Shown: one piece after another, positions 17,381-28,486 of the stretch
How positions within the stretch are numbered: the stretch's first letter is position 1
Layout: each line of letters opens with the position of its first letter
DNA from: Solwaraspora sp. WMMA2056
Lineage (GTDB): Bacteria > Actinomycetota > Actinomycetes > Mycobacteriales > Micromonosporaceae
Reading direction: 5' to 3'
Assembly: GCF_030345095.1 (NCBI RefSeq)
Contig: NZ_CP128360.1
Coordinates: forward strand, 4,712,001-4,776,000
DNA: 64,000 bases
Translations under genes and position numbers: made by a program
The notes under the pieces: model-generated
Told to the model about the DNA's origin: nothing
Database searches by the model: none
The model's input: the letters and a program-made list of their open reading frames with translations, nothing else

Positions 17381-18352
17381 ATGCAGCAGCGACCGCTCGG
17401 CCGCAGCGGGCTGGCGGTTTCCCGGCTCGCGCTCGGCACCATGACCTGGGGCCGGGACACCGACGCCGACGACGCGGCGGCGCAGCTGAAAAGCTACCTG
17501 GACGCCGGCGGGAACCTGGTCGACACCGCCGACGTGTACGGCGACGGCGACGCCGAAGCGGTGATCGGGACGATGCTGGACAGTATGGTCCCCCGCGAGG
17601 ACCTGGTCATCGCCACCAAGGCCGGGTTGCGACCGGGCGATGCACGCCGGCGGGACACCTCCCGCTGGCACCTGCTGCGTACCCTCGACGCCTCGCTGCG
17701 CCGGCTCGGCACCGACTACGTCGACCTGTGGCAGGTGCACGGCTACGACCCGCAGACCCCGTTGGAGGAGACCCTCGCGGCGGTGGACCTGGCGGTCGCC
17801 AGCGGACGGGTGCGCTACGCCGGTGTGTCGAACTTCAGCGGCTGGCAGACGGCACGGGCCGCCGCCTGGCAGACGGCGGTGCCCGGCCGGGCACCGGTGG
17901 TCGCCGTCCAGGTCGAGTACTCGCTGCTGCAGCGCGGCGTGGAGCGCGAGGTGCTGCCGGCCTGCGCCGCCCTCGGGTTGGGGCTGCTGGCCTGGTCGCC
18001 GCTGGGTCGTGGAGTGCTCACCGGCAAGTACCGGCACGGCCGGCCGGTCGACTCCCGGGCCGCGTCGACGCACCTGGAGCGGTTCGTCGCCGGTTATCTG
18101 GAGCCGCGGTCCTCGAGCATCGTCGAGGCGGTCGCCACCGCCGCCGCCGGGCTGGGGGTGGCACCGTTGGAGGTGGCGCTGGCCTGGGTGCGGGACCGGC
18201 CGGGCGTCACCGCGCCGATCCTCGGTGCGCGCACCGCGGGCCAGCTCGTGGGGGCGCTGCAGGTCGAACGGATGACCTTGCCGGCGGAGATAGCCCGGGC
18301 CCTCGACGACGTGTCCGCGCCACCGGTCGGCTACCCCGAGCGCGACGGGTGA
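17381..18352 (+). CDS. Aldo/keto reductase
   Basis: A 323-aa NADPH-dependent aldo/keto reductase. The catalytic tetrad is Asp and Tyr in LVDTADVYGDGDAE, Lys in LVIATKAGLRPG and His in LWQVHGYDP, and the NADP-binding C-terminal part includes TAPILGARTAGQLVGAL. It starts at ATG 17381 with AAGGTG 7 bases upstream. The barrel is complete. Substrate unknown; this subfamily typically reduces sugar or aromatic aldehydes and ketones. It is divergent from the F420-type oxidoreductase, so both redox genes may share control sequences. Confidence 0.92.
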   Translation: MQQRPLGRSGLAVSRLALGTMTWGRDTDADDAAAQLKSYLDAGGNLVDTADVYGDGDAEAVIGTMLDSMVPREDLVIATKAGLRPGDARRRDTSRWHLLRTLDASLRRLGTDYVDLWQVHGYDPQTPLEETLAAVDLAVASGRVRYAGVSNFSGWQTARAAAWQTAVPGRAPVVAVQVEYSLLQRGVEREVLPACAALGLGLLAWSPLGRGVLTGKYRHGRPVDSRAASTHLERFVAGYLEPRSSSIVEAVATAAAGLGVAPLEVALAWVRDRPGVTAPILGARTAGQLVGALQVERMTLPAEIARALDDVSAPPVGYPERDG

Positions 18353-18415
18353 CCGGCGGCGGCGCGGCCGCAGGCCTCGGGTGACAGTGCGCCGCCGGCC
18401 CGGCAGGATGGGTCC

Positions 18416-18607
18416 ATGGACTACGAATACGCGCCGCTGCGGTTACCGCCGAACGTCGACCGGGTGACCGCCGCCGCGCAGCTCGCGATCCAGGCCGAGT
18501 TCTCCGGTTGGGAACTGGCCCGGGTACGTCTGTACCGCGACGGCACCCGTCAGGTGGTGCTGCGCCGCAAGGTCGCCGCGCTGCCGCAACCCGGCCTTTC
18601 CGTCTGA
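18416..18607 (+). CDS. DUF5703 family small protein
   Basis: A 63-aa protein starting MDYEYAPLRLPPNVDR with the core FSGWELARVRLYRDGTRQV, matching the small actinobacterial DUF5703 family. It is predicted as a short alpha/beta fold with no signal peptide or membrane helix. It lies 63 bp after the aldo/keto reductase, in the same direction, and probably shares its transcript. Function unknown. Confidence 0.8.
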   Translation: MDYEYAPLRLPPNVDRVTAAAQLAIQAEFSGWELARVRLYRDGTRQVVLRRKVAALPQPGLSV

Positions 18608-18631
18608 CCGGGTCACGGCAGCGACGACGGT

Positions 18632-19312
18632 TCAGCCCCGCCCGATGGGCTCCGCCTCGGTGACCGCGTCGTCGTCCGACAGGTAGGCGTGCTCGTCGAG
18701 GCGTCCGACGATCTCGTCGCCCGGTGCCGACCGGAACGCGGCGTCGACGTCGTCGACATCGAGCGCCTCCGGGTCCAGCGGCGTGCCCACCTCGTGCACC
18801 GTCACCACCCCGTCGAGCGGGTCCAGCTCGGGGATGTCCAGTGCACCGAGCGAGCCGTCGCCGGCCTGCAGCAGCTCCAGGACCGCCTCACCGACCCCGG
18901 TCACCGGCTCGGTCTCCTCGGTGGCCGGGGCGCCCTGGCGACGGGCCGCCTCGGCGATGCGGATCAGCGCCGCCACCGATGGCACCCGGTAGTCACGACG
19001 CTGCCGCACCGAAACGAACCGCGGGTGCGGATCGTCCGGCTCGCCGCCGTCGACACCGCCGGCACCGACACCGAACCGTTCGTCGGCCTCCTGCGGGTCG
19101 ATCGACTCGACGTCCCAGGGGGTCACCTCGCCGAACGCGTCCAGCAGCAGCTCGTCGTAGGCGTAGGAGGCGTTGTTGAGGGTCACGTACGCCTGCCAGA
19201 CCGCGTCGTCGTCGATGCGGCCCTGTGCGGCCTTGACCGTGTCCAGGTGTGCCCGGGCCGCCTGGAACACCTGCTCCAACGCGGCGTCGAGTGCGGTGTG
19301 CTGGTCGGTCAT
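18632..19312 (-). CDS. Conserved hypothetical acidic protein
   Basis: A 226-aa, strongly acidic cytoplasmic protein. The N-terminal 60 residues (MTDQHTALDAALEQVFQAAR, then AVWQAYVTLNNASYAYDELL) form a predicted helical bundle, and the rest is rich in Asp, Glu and Pro with probable disorder. No catalytic motif, signal peptide or membrane segment is visible. ATG 19312 is preferred because a GAAGGGA site lies upstream, though spacing is long. It is 64 bp downstream of the M20 peptidase gene and may be its co-transcribed partner. I do not recognise a function. Confidence 0.75.
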   Translation of the reverse strand: MTDQHTALDAALEQVFQAARAHLDTVKAAQGRIDDDAVWQAYVTLNNASYAYDELLLDAFGEVTPWDVESIDPQEADERFGVGAGGVDGGEPDDPHPRFVSVRQRRDYRVPSVAALIRIAEAARRQGAPATEETEPVTGVGEAVLELLQAGDGSLGALDIPELDPLDGVVTVHEVGTPLDPEALDVDDVDAAFRSAPGDEIVGRLDEHAYLSDDDAVTEAEPIGRG

Positions 19313-19376
19313 GCGGATGGAGTTCCCTTCACGGGTGATCTGGCCGCCACCGGCCGGTGCCGGTGCGGGCCGTCGG

Positions 19377-20711
19377 TCAGCTCTGCCGCAGGAAGCGGTC
19401 GAGCACGTGCACGCCGAACTGTAGCCCGTCGATCGGCACCCGCTCGTCGATGCCATGGAACAGTGCGGAGAAATTCAGGTCGGCCGGCAGCCGCAGCGGC
19501 GCGAACCCGAAGCAGCGGATGCCGAGCTGTTGGAACGCCTTGGCGTCGGTGCCGCCGGAGAGCATGTACGGCACCACCCGGGCACCGGGATCGGCCCAGC
19601 GCAGCGCCGCCGCCATCGCGTCGACCAGCGCGCCGTCGAAACCGGTCTCGATCGCCGGCTGCCGCTCGACGTGCTCGATCTCGACGTCGGGGCCGACGAT
19701 CTGCCGTAGCTCGGCGAGGAACTGGGCCTCCTGGCCGGGCAGCACCCGGCAGTCGATGGTGGCGCTGGCCCGGCCCGGGATGACGTTCTCCTTGTAGCCG
19801 GCGTGCAGCCGGGTCGGGTTGGCGGTGTTGCGGATCGTGGCCCCGATGATGTTGGCGATCGGTCCCAGTTTGGCGATCGTGAGCTCCGGGGTGTCCGGGT
19901 CGAACGCGATGCCGAGCAGGTCGGAGACCTCCGTCAGGAAGTCCCGCACGGTCGGAGTGACGACGATCGGGAACTGGTGGCGGCCGACCCGGGCCACCGC
20001 CTCGCACAGCGCGGTGACTGCGTTGTCGTCGTGCACCATGGATCCGTGCCCGGGACGTCCCCGGGTGTGCAGGCGCAGCCAGTTGATGCCCTTCTCCGCC
20101 GTCTCGATCAGATACAACCGCAGGTCGTCGCTGACGGTATAGGAGAAGCCGCCGACCTCGCCGATCGCCTCGGTGCACCCGTCGAACAGATCCGGGCGTT
20201 CCCGCACGAGGTGGTGTGCACCGTACCGGCCGCCGGCCTCCTCGTCGGCGGTGAAGGTCAGCACGATGTCGCGGGGCGGCCGGACCCCGGTCCGCTGCCA
20301 GTCCCGGACGACGGCGAGCATCATCGCGTCGAAGTCCTTCATGTCGATCGCGCCACGGCCCCACAGGTAGCCGTCACGCACCTCGCCGGCGAACGGCGGC
20401 ACCGACCATTCGGTGGCATCGGCGGGGACGACGTCGAGATGTCCGTGCACCAGCAGCGCGCCCCGGCCGGGGTCGGTGCCGGGAATCCGGGCGACGACGT
20501 TGGCCCGGCCCGGTGCCGACTCGACGATGGTGCTGTCGAGGCCGACCTCGGCGAGCTCGGCCGCGACGTACTCGGCGGCGAGCCGTTCACCGGCGCAAGT
20601 GAGCGGATCGCCGGTGTTGGTGGTGTCGATCCGGAGCAGGTCGCGGCAGATCCGCACGACCTCCTCGGCGGGTGCCGGCGACGCGGGCGGTGCACTCATG
20701 CGGTTCTTCAT
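19377..20711 (-). CDS. M20/M25/M40 family metallo-hydrolase (peptidase-like)
   Basis: A 444-aa dinuclear zinc hydrolase of the M20 family. Metal and catalytic motifs are visible in order: LLVHGHLDVVPAD (His, Asp), WGRGAIDMKDF (bridging Asp), FTADEEAGGRYGAHH (general base Glu and metal Glu), and a late His in SALFHGIDERVPID. The dimerization lid contains the GRPGHGSMVHDDNAVTAL segment. It likely hydrolyses a dipeptide, acyl-amino acid or related amide in the cytoplasm. ATG 20711 and ATG 20699 are both plausible starts; the conserved fold begins well after both. Divergent from the hemerythrin-like gene. Confidence 0.9.
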   Translation of the reverse strand: MKNRMSAPPASPAPAEEVVRICRDLLRIDTTNTGDPLTCAGERLAAEYVAAELAEVGLDSTIVESAPGRANVVARIPGTDPGRGALLVHGHLDVVPADATEWSVPPFAGEVRDGYLWGRGAIDMKDFDAMMLAVVRDWQRTGVRPPRDIVLTFTADEEAGGRYGAHHLVRERPDLFDGCTEAIGEVGGFSYTVSDDLRLYLIETAEKGINWLRLHTRGRPGHGSMVHDDNAVTALCEAVARVGRHQFPIVVTPTVRDFLTEVSDLLGIAFDPDTPELTIAKLGPIANIIGATIRNTANPTRLHAGYKENVIPGRASATIDCRVLPGQEAQFLAELRQIVGPDVEIEHVERQPAIETGFDGALVDAMAAALRWADPGARVVPYMLSGGTDAKAFQQLGIRCFGFAPLRLPADLNFSALFHGIDERVPIDGLQFGVHVLDRFLRQS

Positions 20712-20866
20712 ACCAGCCCGCCCGCCCTGGACCCAGCCCCGGTGGCCGGTGGCGGGGCCCGGACCAGCGTTGGTGGTGGTCGCGTGTTTGGCAGCCGGCG
20801 GGCCCGGGTATCGCCGCGGGCGCCACCGGATGCACCGGCACCCGGTACGGCCCGGAGGAGGTAGGC

Positions 20867-21586
20867 GTGTCCGTAGGTCTCCCCCCGATCCCGTCGCTGG
20901 GCGGGCAGGACGCACATCACGACCCCGGCGGCACAGATCTGGTCACCCTGCTGGTCGAGGAGCACGCGCGGATCGACCGGCTCTGCGCGGCGCTCACCGA
21001 CGAGGCAGACCCGGCGCGGCGGCACGACGGCACCGACGTGCTGGTGGCGATGATCTCCCGGCATCTGTCCGCCGAGGAGCAGTACCTGTACCCGGCGGTA
21101 CGCGCGGCGGTGCCCGACGACGGGGCGCGGCTGGCCCGGGCCGGACTCGACACCGACGAGTCCCTGCAGGCGGCGTTGGTCGCCTGGCGGACCGCGTCGA
21201 CCGACGACCCCGCCGGGTCGACGTCGGACGGCGAGGGCGGGCCGGGCACCGGTCGGGGCCGGGCGCTCGACGCGGTGGTCACCGGATGGCGAGGCCATCG
21301 TGAGGTCGTCGAGACGACCCTGCTGCCCCGGCTGCGGGCGGCCGCGACGCCGGAGGAGCTGATCCGCCTGGGCAACCGGGTGGCGATCGCCGAGGAGGCC
21401 GCGCCCACCCGCCCGCATCCGCACGCGCCGACACGTCCACCGTGGAACCGCGTCACGGCGCCGGCCATCGGCGTGGTGGACAAGGTCCGGGATCTGGCCA
21501 GTGGACGCACCACCTACCCGGAGGATCTGCCGTCCGACGACGCCGGCGCGGTCACCGAAAGTAGCGCCGACCGCACCCCAGGTTGA
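20867..21586 (+). CDS. Hemerythrin-like HHE domain protein
   Basis: A 239-aa protein with a hemerythrin/HHE cation-binding domain: LVEEHARIDRLCAAL supplies the first His, SRHLSAEEQYLYPAV the HxxxE pair, and GWRGHREVVETTLLP a later His, so a di-iron centre in a four-helix bundle is expected. An acidic Gly/Ser insert (about residues 105-130) and a His/Pro-rich stretch (TRPHPHAPTRPP) are unusual additions. Such proteins sense or handle oxygen, NO or iron. The GTG start at 20867 has a strong GGAGGAGG site. Confidence 0.85.
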   Translation: MSVGLPPIPSLGGQDAHHDPGGTDLVTLLVEEHARIDRLCAALTDEADPARRHDGTDVLVAMISRHLSAEEQYLYPAVRAAVPDDGARLARAGLDTDESLQAALVAWRTASTDDPAGSTSDGEGGPGTGRGRALDAVVTGWRGHREVVETTLLPRLRAAATPEELIRLGNRVAIAEEAAPTRPHPHAPTRPPWNRVTAPAIGVVDKVRDLASGRTTYPEDLPSDDAGAVTESSADRTPG

Positions 21587-21615
21587 TCGATGATGTCCGT
21601 TGGGTTCTGTTTCAC

Positions 21616-21640
21616 ATTGATGTCGTGGGACGTTTCCCAC
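21616..21640. promoter_or_regulatory. Candidate LysR binding region upstream of its own gene
   Basis: ATTGATGTCG at 21616-21625 is followed by a GTGGGA-CGTT-TCCCAC inverted repeat at 21625-21640, with an ACATC partner at 21639-21643. The same 10-mer ATTGATGTCG recurs at 22803-22812, upstream of the protease gene. Confidence 0.45.
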
Positions 21641-21686
21641 ATCGAAGGTCTTCCCGTCGATCCCGTCTTGGTCCTACCGTCACGTT

Positions 21687-22673
21687 ATGAACCTGGAGCT
21701 GCGTCACCTGCGGGTGGTCTGCGCCATCGCCGAGACCGGTAGCGTGACCAAGGCGGCCTCCATGTTAGGTCTGGCACAGCCCGCGCTCACCGCGCAACTG
21801 CAGCGCATCGAACGGACCCTCGGCGGGCCACTGTTCGAGCGAGACCGCCGGGGCGCCCGGCCCACCGCGCTCGGTGAACTGGTTCTGGCCCGCGCCCGGG
21901 TGCTGCTGCCGGCGATGAAGGGACTGCAGGACGAAGCCGCCCGGCTGGCCGGCACCGGCAGCGTGATGGGCCGCTTCCGGCTCGGTGGGGTGAACAGCCC
22001 CATTCTCGGCGGTCTGGTGCACCGGCTCGCCGCCGACCAGCCACAGGCGCAGATCAGCACCTACGCGTCCTGGTACGTCGACGAACTCGCCCAGATGGTC
22101 CTCGGTGGGCGGCTCGACTACGCGCTCACCGGAGTCTGTGGGGACGCGACCCCGTCGTCGGAGTTCGGCCTGGCCTGGCGGGCGGTCGCGGTCGACGCGA
22201 TCTTCGTACTGCTGCCGGAGTCGCACCCGATGGCGCAGCACCGGGAGATCGAGCTGGGGATGCTCGCCGATGAGCAGTGGGTGGCCGCACCCGGCGACGG
22301 CTGCTTCGGTGACTGCTTCGCCGCGGCCTGCGCCCGGTCCGGCTTCACCCCCCGCAAGATGTACGAGACCGACATCCGTGGCTGCGTCGACCTGGTCGAG
22401 TCGGGCGAGGCGGTCGCCCTGTGCCAGGCGACGTTCCGGCCGATCAGTGGCCTGGTCACCCGGCCGTTGGCGGATGCGCCGCTGCGCTGGCGGCTGTTGC
22501 TGGGGTGGCATCCGGACGCGCCGGCCGCGACGCTGGCGGAGCGGGTGTTCGCGCACGCGGTGTCGGCATACACCGACTCACTCGCCCGCAATCCGCAGTA
22601 CCTCGGGTGGTTGGCCGCCAACCCCGGGTTCGGTGCGCAGGGACTGGCCGGCAGCCCGGCCACGCCGGGCTGA
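21687..22673 (+). CDS. LysR-family transcriptional regulator
   Basis: A 328-aa LysR regulator. The N-terminal winged HTH (residues 1-62: LRHLRVVCAIAETGSVTKAA, then AQPALTAQLQRIERTLG) is standard, and the C-terminal periplasmic-binding-like effector domain follows from residue 95. The effector domain carries four Cys (GVCGDA, DGCFGDC, AACARSG, plus RGCVDL and LCQATF), which raises the possibility of thiol or metal sensing (inference). Starts at ATG 21687 without a strong ribosome site, so it may be leaderless. It points toward the secreted protease gene 227 bp downstream, and the two share an upstream sequence motif. Confidence 0.92.
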   Translation: MNLELRHLRVVCAIAETGSVTKAASMLGLAQPALTAQLQRIERTLGGPLFERDRRGARPTALGELVLARARVLLPAMKGLQDEAARLAGTGSVMGRFRLGGVNSPILGGLVHRLAADQPQAQISTYASWYVDELAQMVLGGRLDYALTGVCGDATPSSEFGLAWRAVAVDAIFVLLPESHPMAQHREIELGMLADEQWVAAPGDGCFGDCFAAACARSGFTPRKMYETDIRGCVDLVESGEAVALCQATFRPISGLVTRPLADAPLRWRLLLGWHPDAPAATLAERVFAHAVSAYTDSLARNPQYLGWLAANPGFGAQGLAGSPATPG

Positions 22674-22785
22674 CCTACCAGCCGGCGACGGCGAACCCTA
22701 GGACATCGACACAGCTCGCAGCGGCTGATGTGACGGTATGAGCCAGGTGATATCTGCCCACTGACATAGATCGCCATTACGTTGA

Positions 22786-24402
<1,617 letters not shown>

Positions 24403-24418
24403 TACCGACCTCCCGGCC

Positions 24419-24461
24419 CGTCGCCGGTGGGTGACCCGTCATCCGGGCCCCACCGGCGACG
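24419..24461. terminator. Bidirectional terminator hairpin
   Basis: A perfect 13-bp inverted repeat, CGTCGCCGGTGGG at 24419-24431 and its complement at 24449-24461, sits between the convergent protease and DUF3140 genes. Confidence 0.7.
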
Positions 24462-24467
24462 TGCCGG

Positions 24468-24824
24468 TCAGCTCTGTCGCTCGGCACGCAGCGGATCGTG
24501 ACCGAGGTCCAGCAACGCCCGACGCCAGCGGTCGTCGGCGGACCCGGCCGGCGGTCGCCGATCGAGCAGGTCCCGGATGGTCGCCACCGTGTCAGCCATC
24601 ACCTGACGGTCCGTCTCGGTCAGGTCGCCCCGGCGTTTGCCCAGCACGGCCAGCACCGCGCGACCGGGATCGGGCAACGACAGGTCGCGGGCACCGAATG
24701 CCTCCTCGCCGGAGGACTCGGTGAGCAGCCAGTCCCGCAGCTGCTCGGAGTTGAGGTTCACACAGGAGTGGAAGTCGTCCCACAGCTCGTCGGTCGCGGT
24801 CCGGGAACGCCGCTGTGCCGCCAT
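24468..24824 (-). CDS. DUF3140 family protein
   Basis: A 118-aa cytoplasmic protein. The N-terminal half DELWDDFHSCVNLNSEQLRD followed by WLLTESSGEEAFG matches the DUF3140 family, which is common in bacteria and of unknown function; the second half (TDRQVMADTVATIRDLLDRR) looks helical and carries a conserved Arg/Trp-rich end. ATG 24824 is chosen over ATG 24827 because GAGGAGG is 6 bases away. It lies 67 bp downstream of the ClpC-like gene start side in a separate leftward position, with its terminator toward the protease. Confidence 0.82.
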   Translation of the reverse strand: MAAQRRSRTATDELWDDFHSCVNLNSEQLRDWLLTESSGEEAFGARDLSLPDPGRAVLAVLGKRRGDLTETDRQVMADTVATIRDLLDRRPPAGSADDRWRRALLDLGHDPLRAERQS

Positions 24825-24891
24825 CATCGTCCTCCTCGTGGTCGGCCTACTCGGGTGGTCGGGGCAACGGCCACGGTCGACGCCGACGGGT

Positions 24892-27435
24892 TCACGGCCG
24901 GGCCGGCTGCATCTGGGCCCGCGCGCTGTCACCGACGTCGAAGCGCAGTCCGTCGTCGGCGGCGTCGATGGTGACCCGCTGGCCGGCGACCAGTGCACCG
25001 TCGAGAAGCATTCTCGACAGTTGGTTGTCGACCTCGCGCTGGATCGTGCGGCGCATCGGGCGTGCTCCGAACTCCGGCTGGTACCCGGCCTGGGCGATCC
25101 AGTCGGCGGCGGCGTCGGTGACCTCCACGGCGATGTCCTGGGCGTGCAGCCGCCGCCGCGTCTCGTCCAGCAGCAGGTCGGTGATCTGCCGCAGCTGCGG
25201 CGCGGCCAACTGACGGAAGATGATGACCTCGTCGATCCGGTTGAGGAACTCCGGGCGGAAGTCCTCCTGCAGCCGACGCAGCAGGCGGGCCCGCAGGTCG
25301 TCGTCGGGGCCGTCGCCGTCGACGCCGCCGAACCCGACGCTGCGGCCGCCGCCGGTGATCAGCTCCGAGCCGAGGTTGCTCGTCATGATCAGTACGACGT
25401 TGCGGAAGTTCACCGTGCGGCCCTGACTGTCGGTCAGCCGTCCGTCGTCGATCAACTGCAGCAGGATGTTGAACACGTCCGGGTGGGCCTTCTCGATCTC
25501 GTCGAGCAGCAGCACCGCGTACGGCCGACGGCGGACCGCCTCGGTCAACTGGCCGGCCTCGTCGTAGCCGACGTAACCCGGCGGTGCGCCGACCAGCCGG
25601 CTGACCGTGTGCCGTTCCTGGAACTCGCTCATGTCCAGGCGGATCATCCGGTCGGCGTCGCCGAACAGGGCCGCCGCCAGTGCCCTGGCGAGCTCGGTCT
25701 TGCCGACTCCGGTCGGTCCGAGGAACAGGAAGCTGCCGACTGGCCGGTCCGGGTCGCCCAGCCCCGCACGGGATCGGCGGACCGCCTCGGCGACCGCAGT
25801 GACGGCGTCGTCCTGCCCCACCACCCGCTGGTGCAGCTCCCCCTCCAGCCGCAGCAGCCGCTCCCGTTCCTCCTCGGTCAGCTGATTGACCGGAATCCCG
25901 GTCGCCCGCGACACCACCTCGGCGATCTCCTCGACGCCGACCTGCGGCACCCGCGCCCCGTCGGGGCTGCGCGCGGCGTCGATCCGTCGCTGCGCCTCGG
26001 CCAGCTGGTCACGGAGCGCGCAGGCTCGTTCGTACTGCTCGTCGGCGACCGCCTGGGCCTTGTCCCGATGCAACTGCTCCAGCTCGCGTTCCAGCTCGCG
26101 GACGTCGGCGGCCGGAGTCCTGGTGCGCAACCGCACCCGGGCACCGGCCTGGTCGATCAGGTCGATCGCCTTGTCCGGCAGGAACCGGTCGCTGATGTAG
26201 CGGTCGGCGAGTTCGGCCGCCGACACCAACGCGTCGTCGGCGAACCGGACCTGGTGGTGGGCCTCGTAGCGGTCCCGCAGCCCGTGCAGGATCGCCACGG
26301 TGTCGGCCACGGTCGGCTCGGGCACCAGCACCGGTTGGAACCGTCGGGCCAGCGCCGCGTCCTTTTCGATGTTGCGCCGGTACTCGTCCAAGGTGGTGGC
26401 CCCCACCACCCGCAGCTGTCCACGGGCCAGCGCCGGCTTGAGCATGTTGCTGGCGTCCATCGACCCTTCGGCTCCCCCACCGCCGGCACCGACCAATGTG
26501 TGCAGTTCGTCGAGGAAGACGATCAGGTCGTCGCCGTGGGTCCGGATCTCGTCGATGACCTTCTTCAACCGTTCCTCGAAGTCGCCCCGGTACCGGGTGC
26601 CGGCGACCAGTCCGGCGAGGTCGAGCTGCACCACCCGCTTGCCGGTCAGGGTCTGCGGTACGTCACCGTCGGTGATCCGCTGGGCAAGGCCTTCGACGAT
26701 CGCGGTCTTGCCGACCCCGGCCTCGCCGATCAGCACCGGGTTGTTCTTCGTCCGACGGGACAGGATCTCCACGGCCTGCTCGATCTCCTCGTCGCGGCCG
26801 ACCACCGGGTCGATCGCGCCCTGCGCGGCCAGGTCGGTCAGGTCCTGGCCGTACTGGTCGAGGGTGGGCGTGCCCCGGGCGGGCCGCGACCGCGCGGCAC
26901 CGGCACGGCCGCGTTCGGCGCTGGCGTTCTGCAGCGAGCCTGGCTCGACGTGACCGGCGGCGAGCATCCGCCCGGCGGCGGACTCGGGGTTGACCGCCAG
27001 GGCCATCAGCACGTGCTCCGGGCCGATGTAGGTGGCCCCGGTGGCCCGGGACAGCTGGTGGGCGTCGAGCAGGGCACGTTTGGCGGCCGGGGTCAACGAC
27101 AGGTTGGCCGGCACCTCACCCCGGCCGGCGGCCGGCCCGCCGAGCTCGCTGAGCAACCCGTCCGGGTCCGCGCCGGCCCGGCGGACCAGGTCACGCAGCG
27201 GCTGGCGCTGCAACGCGGCCCACAGCAGATGGTCGGTGTCCAGGTCGCTGGTGCCCGAGTGGGCGGCCCGCCGGGCGGCCGAGGTCAGCAGATCCCGGGC
27301 GTCGGCGCTCATCAGTCGGGTGATGTCCACCCGGTGTACCGGCAGCCGCGGCTCACCCCCGGTGAGGAACCGGGCGAGCAGATCCTCCCAGGGATCGGTG
27401 CCCAGCCCGCCCGGGCCGTACGGTCCGTCACTCAT
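24892..27435 (-). CDS. ATP-dependent Clp protease ATP-binding subunit, ClpC-like
   Basis: An 847-aa class I Clp/Hsp100 unfoldase. It has an N-terminal repeat domain (about 30-160), first AAA+ domain with Walker [10 protein letters not shown] and Walker [12 protein letters not shown], a UVR-like middle segment ([18 protein letters not shown]), and a second AAA+ domain with [14 protein letters not shown] and [13 protein letters not shown]. It lacks the long coiled-coil middle domain of ClpB, so it groups with ClpC. The divergent N-terminus ([19 protein letters not shown]) and the [20 protein letters not shown] loop suggest a secondary ClpC paralog rather than the housekeeping copy. It likely unfolds substrates for ClpP or acts as a disaggregase. 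Confidence 0.93.
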   Translation of the reverse strand: MSDGPYGPGGLGTDPWEDLLARFLTGGEPRLPVHRVDITRLMSADARDLLTSAARRAAHSGTSDLDTDHLLWAALQRQPLRDLVRRAGADPDGLLSELGGPAAGRGEVPANLSLTPAAKRALLDAHQLSRATGATYIGPEHVLMALAVNPESAAGRMLAAGHVEPGSLQNASAERGRAGAARSRPARGTPTLDQYGQDLTDLAAQGAIDPVVGRDEEIEQAVEILSRRTKNNPVLIGEAGVGKTAIVEGLAQRITDGDVPQTLTGKRVVQLDLAGLVAGTRYRGDFEERLKKVIDEIRTHGDDLIVFLDELHTLVGAGGGGAEGSMDASNMLKPALARGQLRVVGATTLDEYRRNIEKDAALARRFQPVLVPEPTVADTVAILHGLRDRYEAHHQVRFADDALVSAAELADRYISDRFLPDKAIDLIDQAGARVRLRTRTPAADVRELERELEQLHRDKAQAVADEQYERACALRDQLAEAQRRIDAARSPDGARVPQVGVEEIAEVVSRATGIPVNQLTEEERERLLRLEGELHQRVVGQDDAVTAVAEAVRRSRAGLGDPDRPVGSFLFLGPTGVGKTELARALAAALFGDADRMIRLDMSEFQERHTVSRLVGAPPGYVGYDEAGQLTEAVRRRPYAVLLLDEIEKAHPDVFNILLQLIDDGRLTDSQGRTVNFRNVVLIMTSNLGSELITGGGRSVGFGGVDGDGPDDDLRARLLRRLQEDFRPEFLNRIDEVIIFRQLAAPQLRQITDLLLDETRRRLHAQDIAVEVTDAAADWIAQAGYQPEFGARPMRRTIQREVDNQLSRMLLDGALVAGQRVTIDAADDGLRFDVGDSARAQMQPARP

Positions 27436-27599
27436 GGTTCGCGCCCCCTGCCCGGGTCACCCCCGGCGGTGGCCCGGGCAGTGGCTACCCGAGGCGGACC
27501 GGTACAAACACCGACGACGGCGGTCGGCGAGACCTGGGCCGGCACCGGGCCGGCGATGACGGCTGGCGGCGCACGGACGGTGGCTGGCAGGCTGACCGG

Positions 27600-28058
27600 A
27601 TGGCACACGTGCTGATCGTGGACGGCGCCAACGTGGTCGGGTCGCGGCCCGACGGCTGGTGGCGCGACCGGCTCGGCGCGGCGGCCCGGCTACGCGACCA
27701 GTTGACCGGACTCGCCGGTCGCGACCTGCCCGGCCTCGGACCGGTGGCCGAGGTGGTGCTCGTCGTCGAGGGTGCGGCCCGCCCCCTGGCGGGGATCCCG
27801 ACGGTACGGGTCGCCGCCACCGCCGGCTCCGGTGACGACCTCGTCGTGGCGCTCGTCGCCGAGCGTGCCGCCGCGACCGGGTCGGTCGCGGTGGTCACGG
27901 CCGACCGGCGGCTGCGCCAGCGGGTGAGTGCCGCTGGTGCGACGGTCCGCGGCCCCCGTTGGCTGACGGATCAGCTCGACCGCCGCCAGATCGAGTCACC
28001 GGCACCGGCCGAACGGCACCCGGCCGACCCGCTGGACGGCGACCCGTATTCAGACTGA
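27600..28058 (+). CDS. NYN/PIN-like domain protein (YacP-type ribonuclease fold)
   Basis: A 152-aa protein with a PIN-like nuclease fold: the first acidic residue in VLIVDGANVVGSRPD, a conserved middle strand VVLVVEGAA, and later acidic residues in GSGDDLVVALVAE and VVTADRRLRQRV. These are the metal-binding Asp positions expected of NYN domains, which include RNA-processing nucleases such as YacP/Rae1. A C-terminal Pro/Asp tail is probably disordered. ATG 27600 is used; divergent from the ClpC-like gene with 164 bp between, so the two could share a promoter region. Confidence 0.85.
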   Translation: MAHVLIVDGANVVGSRPDGWWRDRLGAAARLRDQLTGLAGRDLPGLGPVAEVVLVVEGAARPLAGIPTVRVAATAGSGDDLVVALVAERAAATGSVAVVTADRRLRQRVSAAGATVRGPRWLTDQLDRRQIESPAPAERHPADPLDGDPYSD

Positions 28059-28059
28059 A

Positions 28060-28076
28060 GCCGCCGCGCCGGCGGC
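28060..28076. terminator. Hairpin after the NYN gene
   Basis: GCCGCCG-CGC-CGGCGGC directly follows the TGA of the NYN gene. It separates that gene from the downstream four-gene ATPase operon. Confidence 0.5.
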
Positions 28077-28221
28077 GCCAGACCAGCAGGTCGCGCCGCC
28101 TGCAACGGTCGGTGCCGGGACGTGAGGGCTCAGCCCATCTGCAGGATCGGACAGCCGGGCAGCAATCACCCGCCGGCGGTAAGCTCTAATAGAGCCTTCC
28201 AGCGCCGAGGAGGTTTCACCC

Positions 28222-28482
28222 GTGGCGAGTGTCGCCGAGGTCAAGTCCGCCATCGAAGCCGCGATCATGCAGGTGTCGGAGGGTCAGGCCGCCGTGCAGG
28301 CGGCCAGCGAGAAGATCGCCGAGGCCCAGCAGAGCCTGGCGGCGGCGTTCGACGGCAGCGGCCACGAAGCGGTGGGTGCCGCCCAGGCCGCGCTCTTCCA
28401 GGCCAGCTCCGAGCTCGAGGAGTGTCTGGCCGCCACCCTCGCCGCCGTCGAACAGGCCCAGACGTACTCCGCGACGCTGTAG
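28222..28482 (+). CDS. Small helical-hairpin protein, first gene of the ATPase operon
   Basis: An 86-aa acidic, alanine-rich protein with two predicted long helices (about 2-40 and 47-84) joined by a turn at FDGSGHEAVG. Size and shape recall WXG100/ESAT-6 substrates of type VII secretion, but the Trp-X-Gly of that family is absent and the C-terminus lacks a clear YxxxD/E signal. One Cys is in ELEECLAATL. The GTG start has a strong AGGAGG site 8 bases upstream. It is the first of four tightly packed genes, 4 bp before the second, and the high-copy start site suggests it may be made in excess, as a secreted or structural subunit would be (inference). Confidence 0.8.
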   Translation: MASVAEVKSAIEAAIMQVSEGQAAVQAASEKIAEAQQSLAAAFDGSGHEAVGAAQAALFQASSELEECLAATLAAVEQAQTYSATL

Positions 28483-28486
28483 CCCG

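Noticed and set aside
24637-27615. Very long open frame on the plus strand opposite the ClpC-like gene
   Set aside because: High-GC antisense artefact: its protein is low-complexity and the opposite strand encodes full Clp motifs.
28222-28482. Calling the 86-aa protein a WXG100/ESAT-6 member
   Set aside because: Size and helices fit, but the Trp-X-Gly turn is absent, so the label is not supported.
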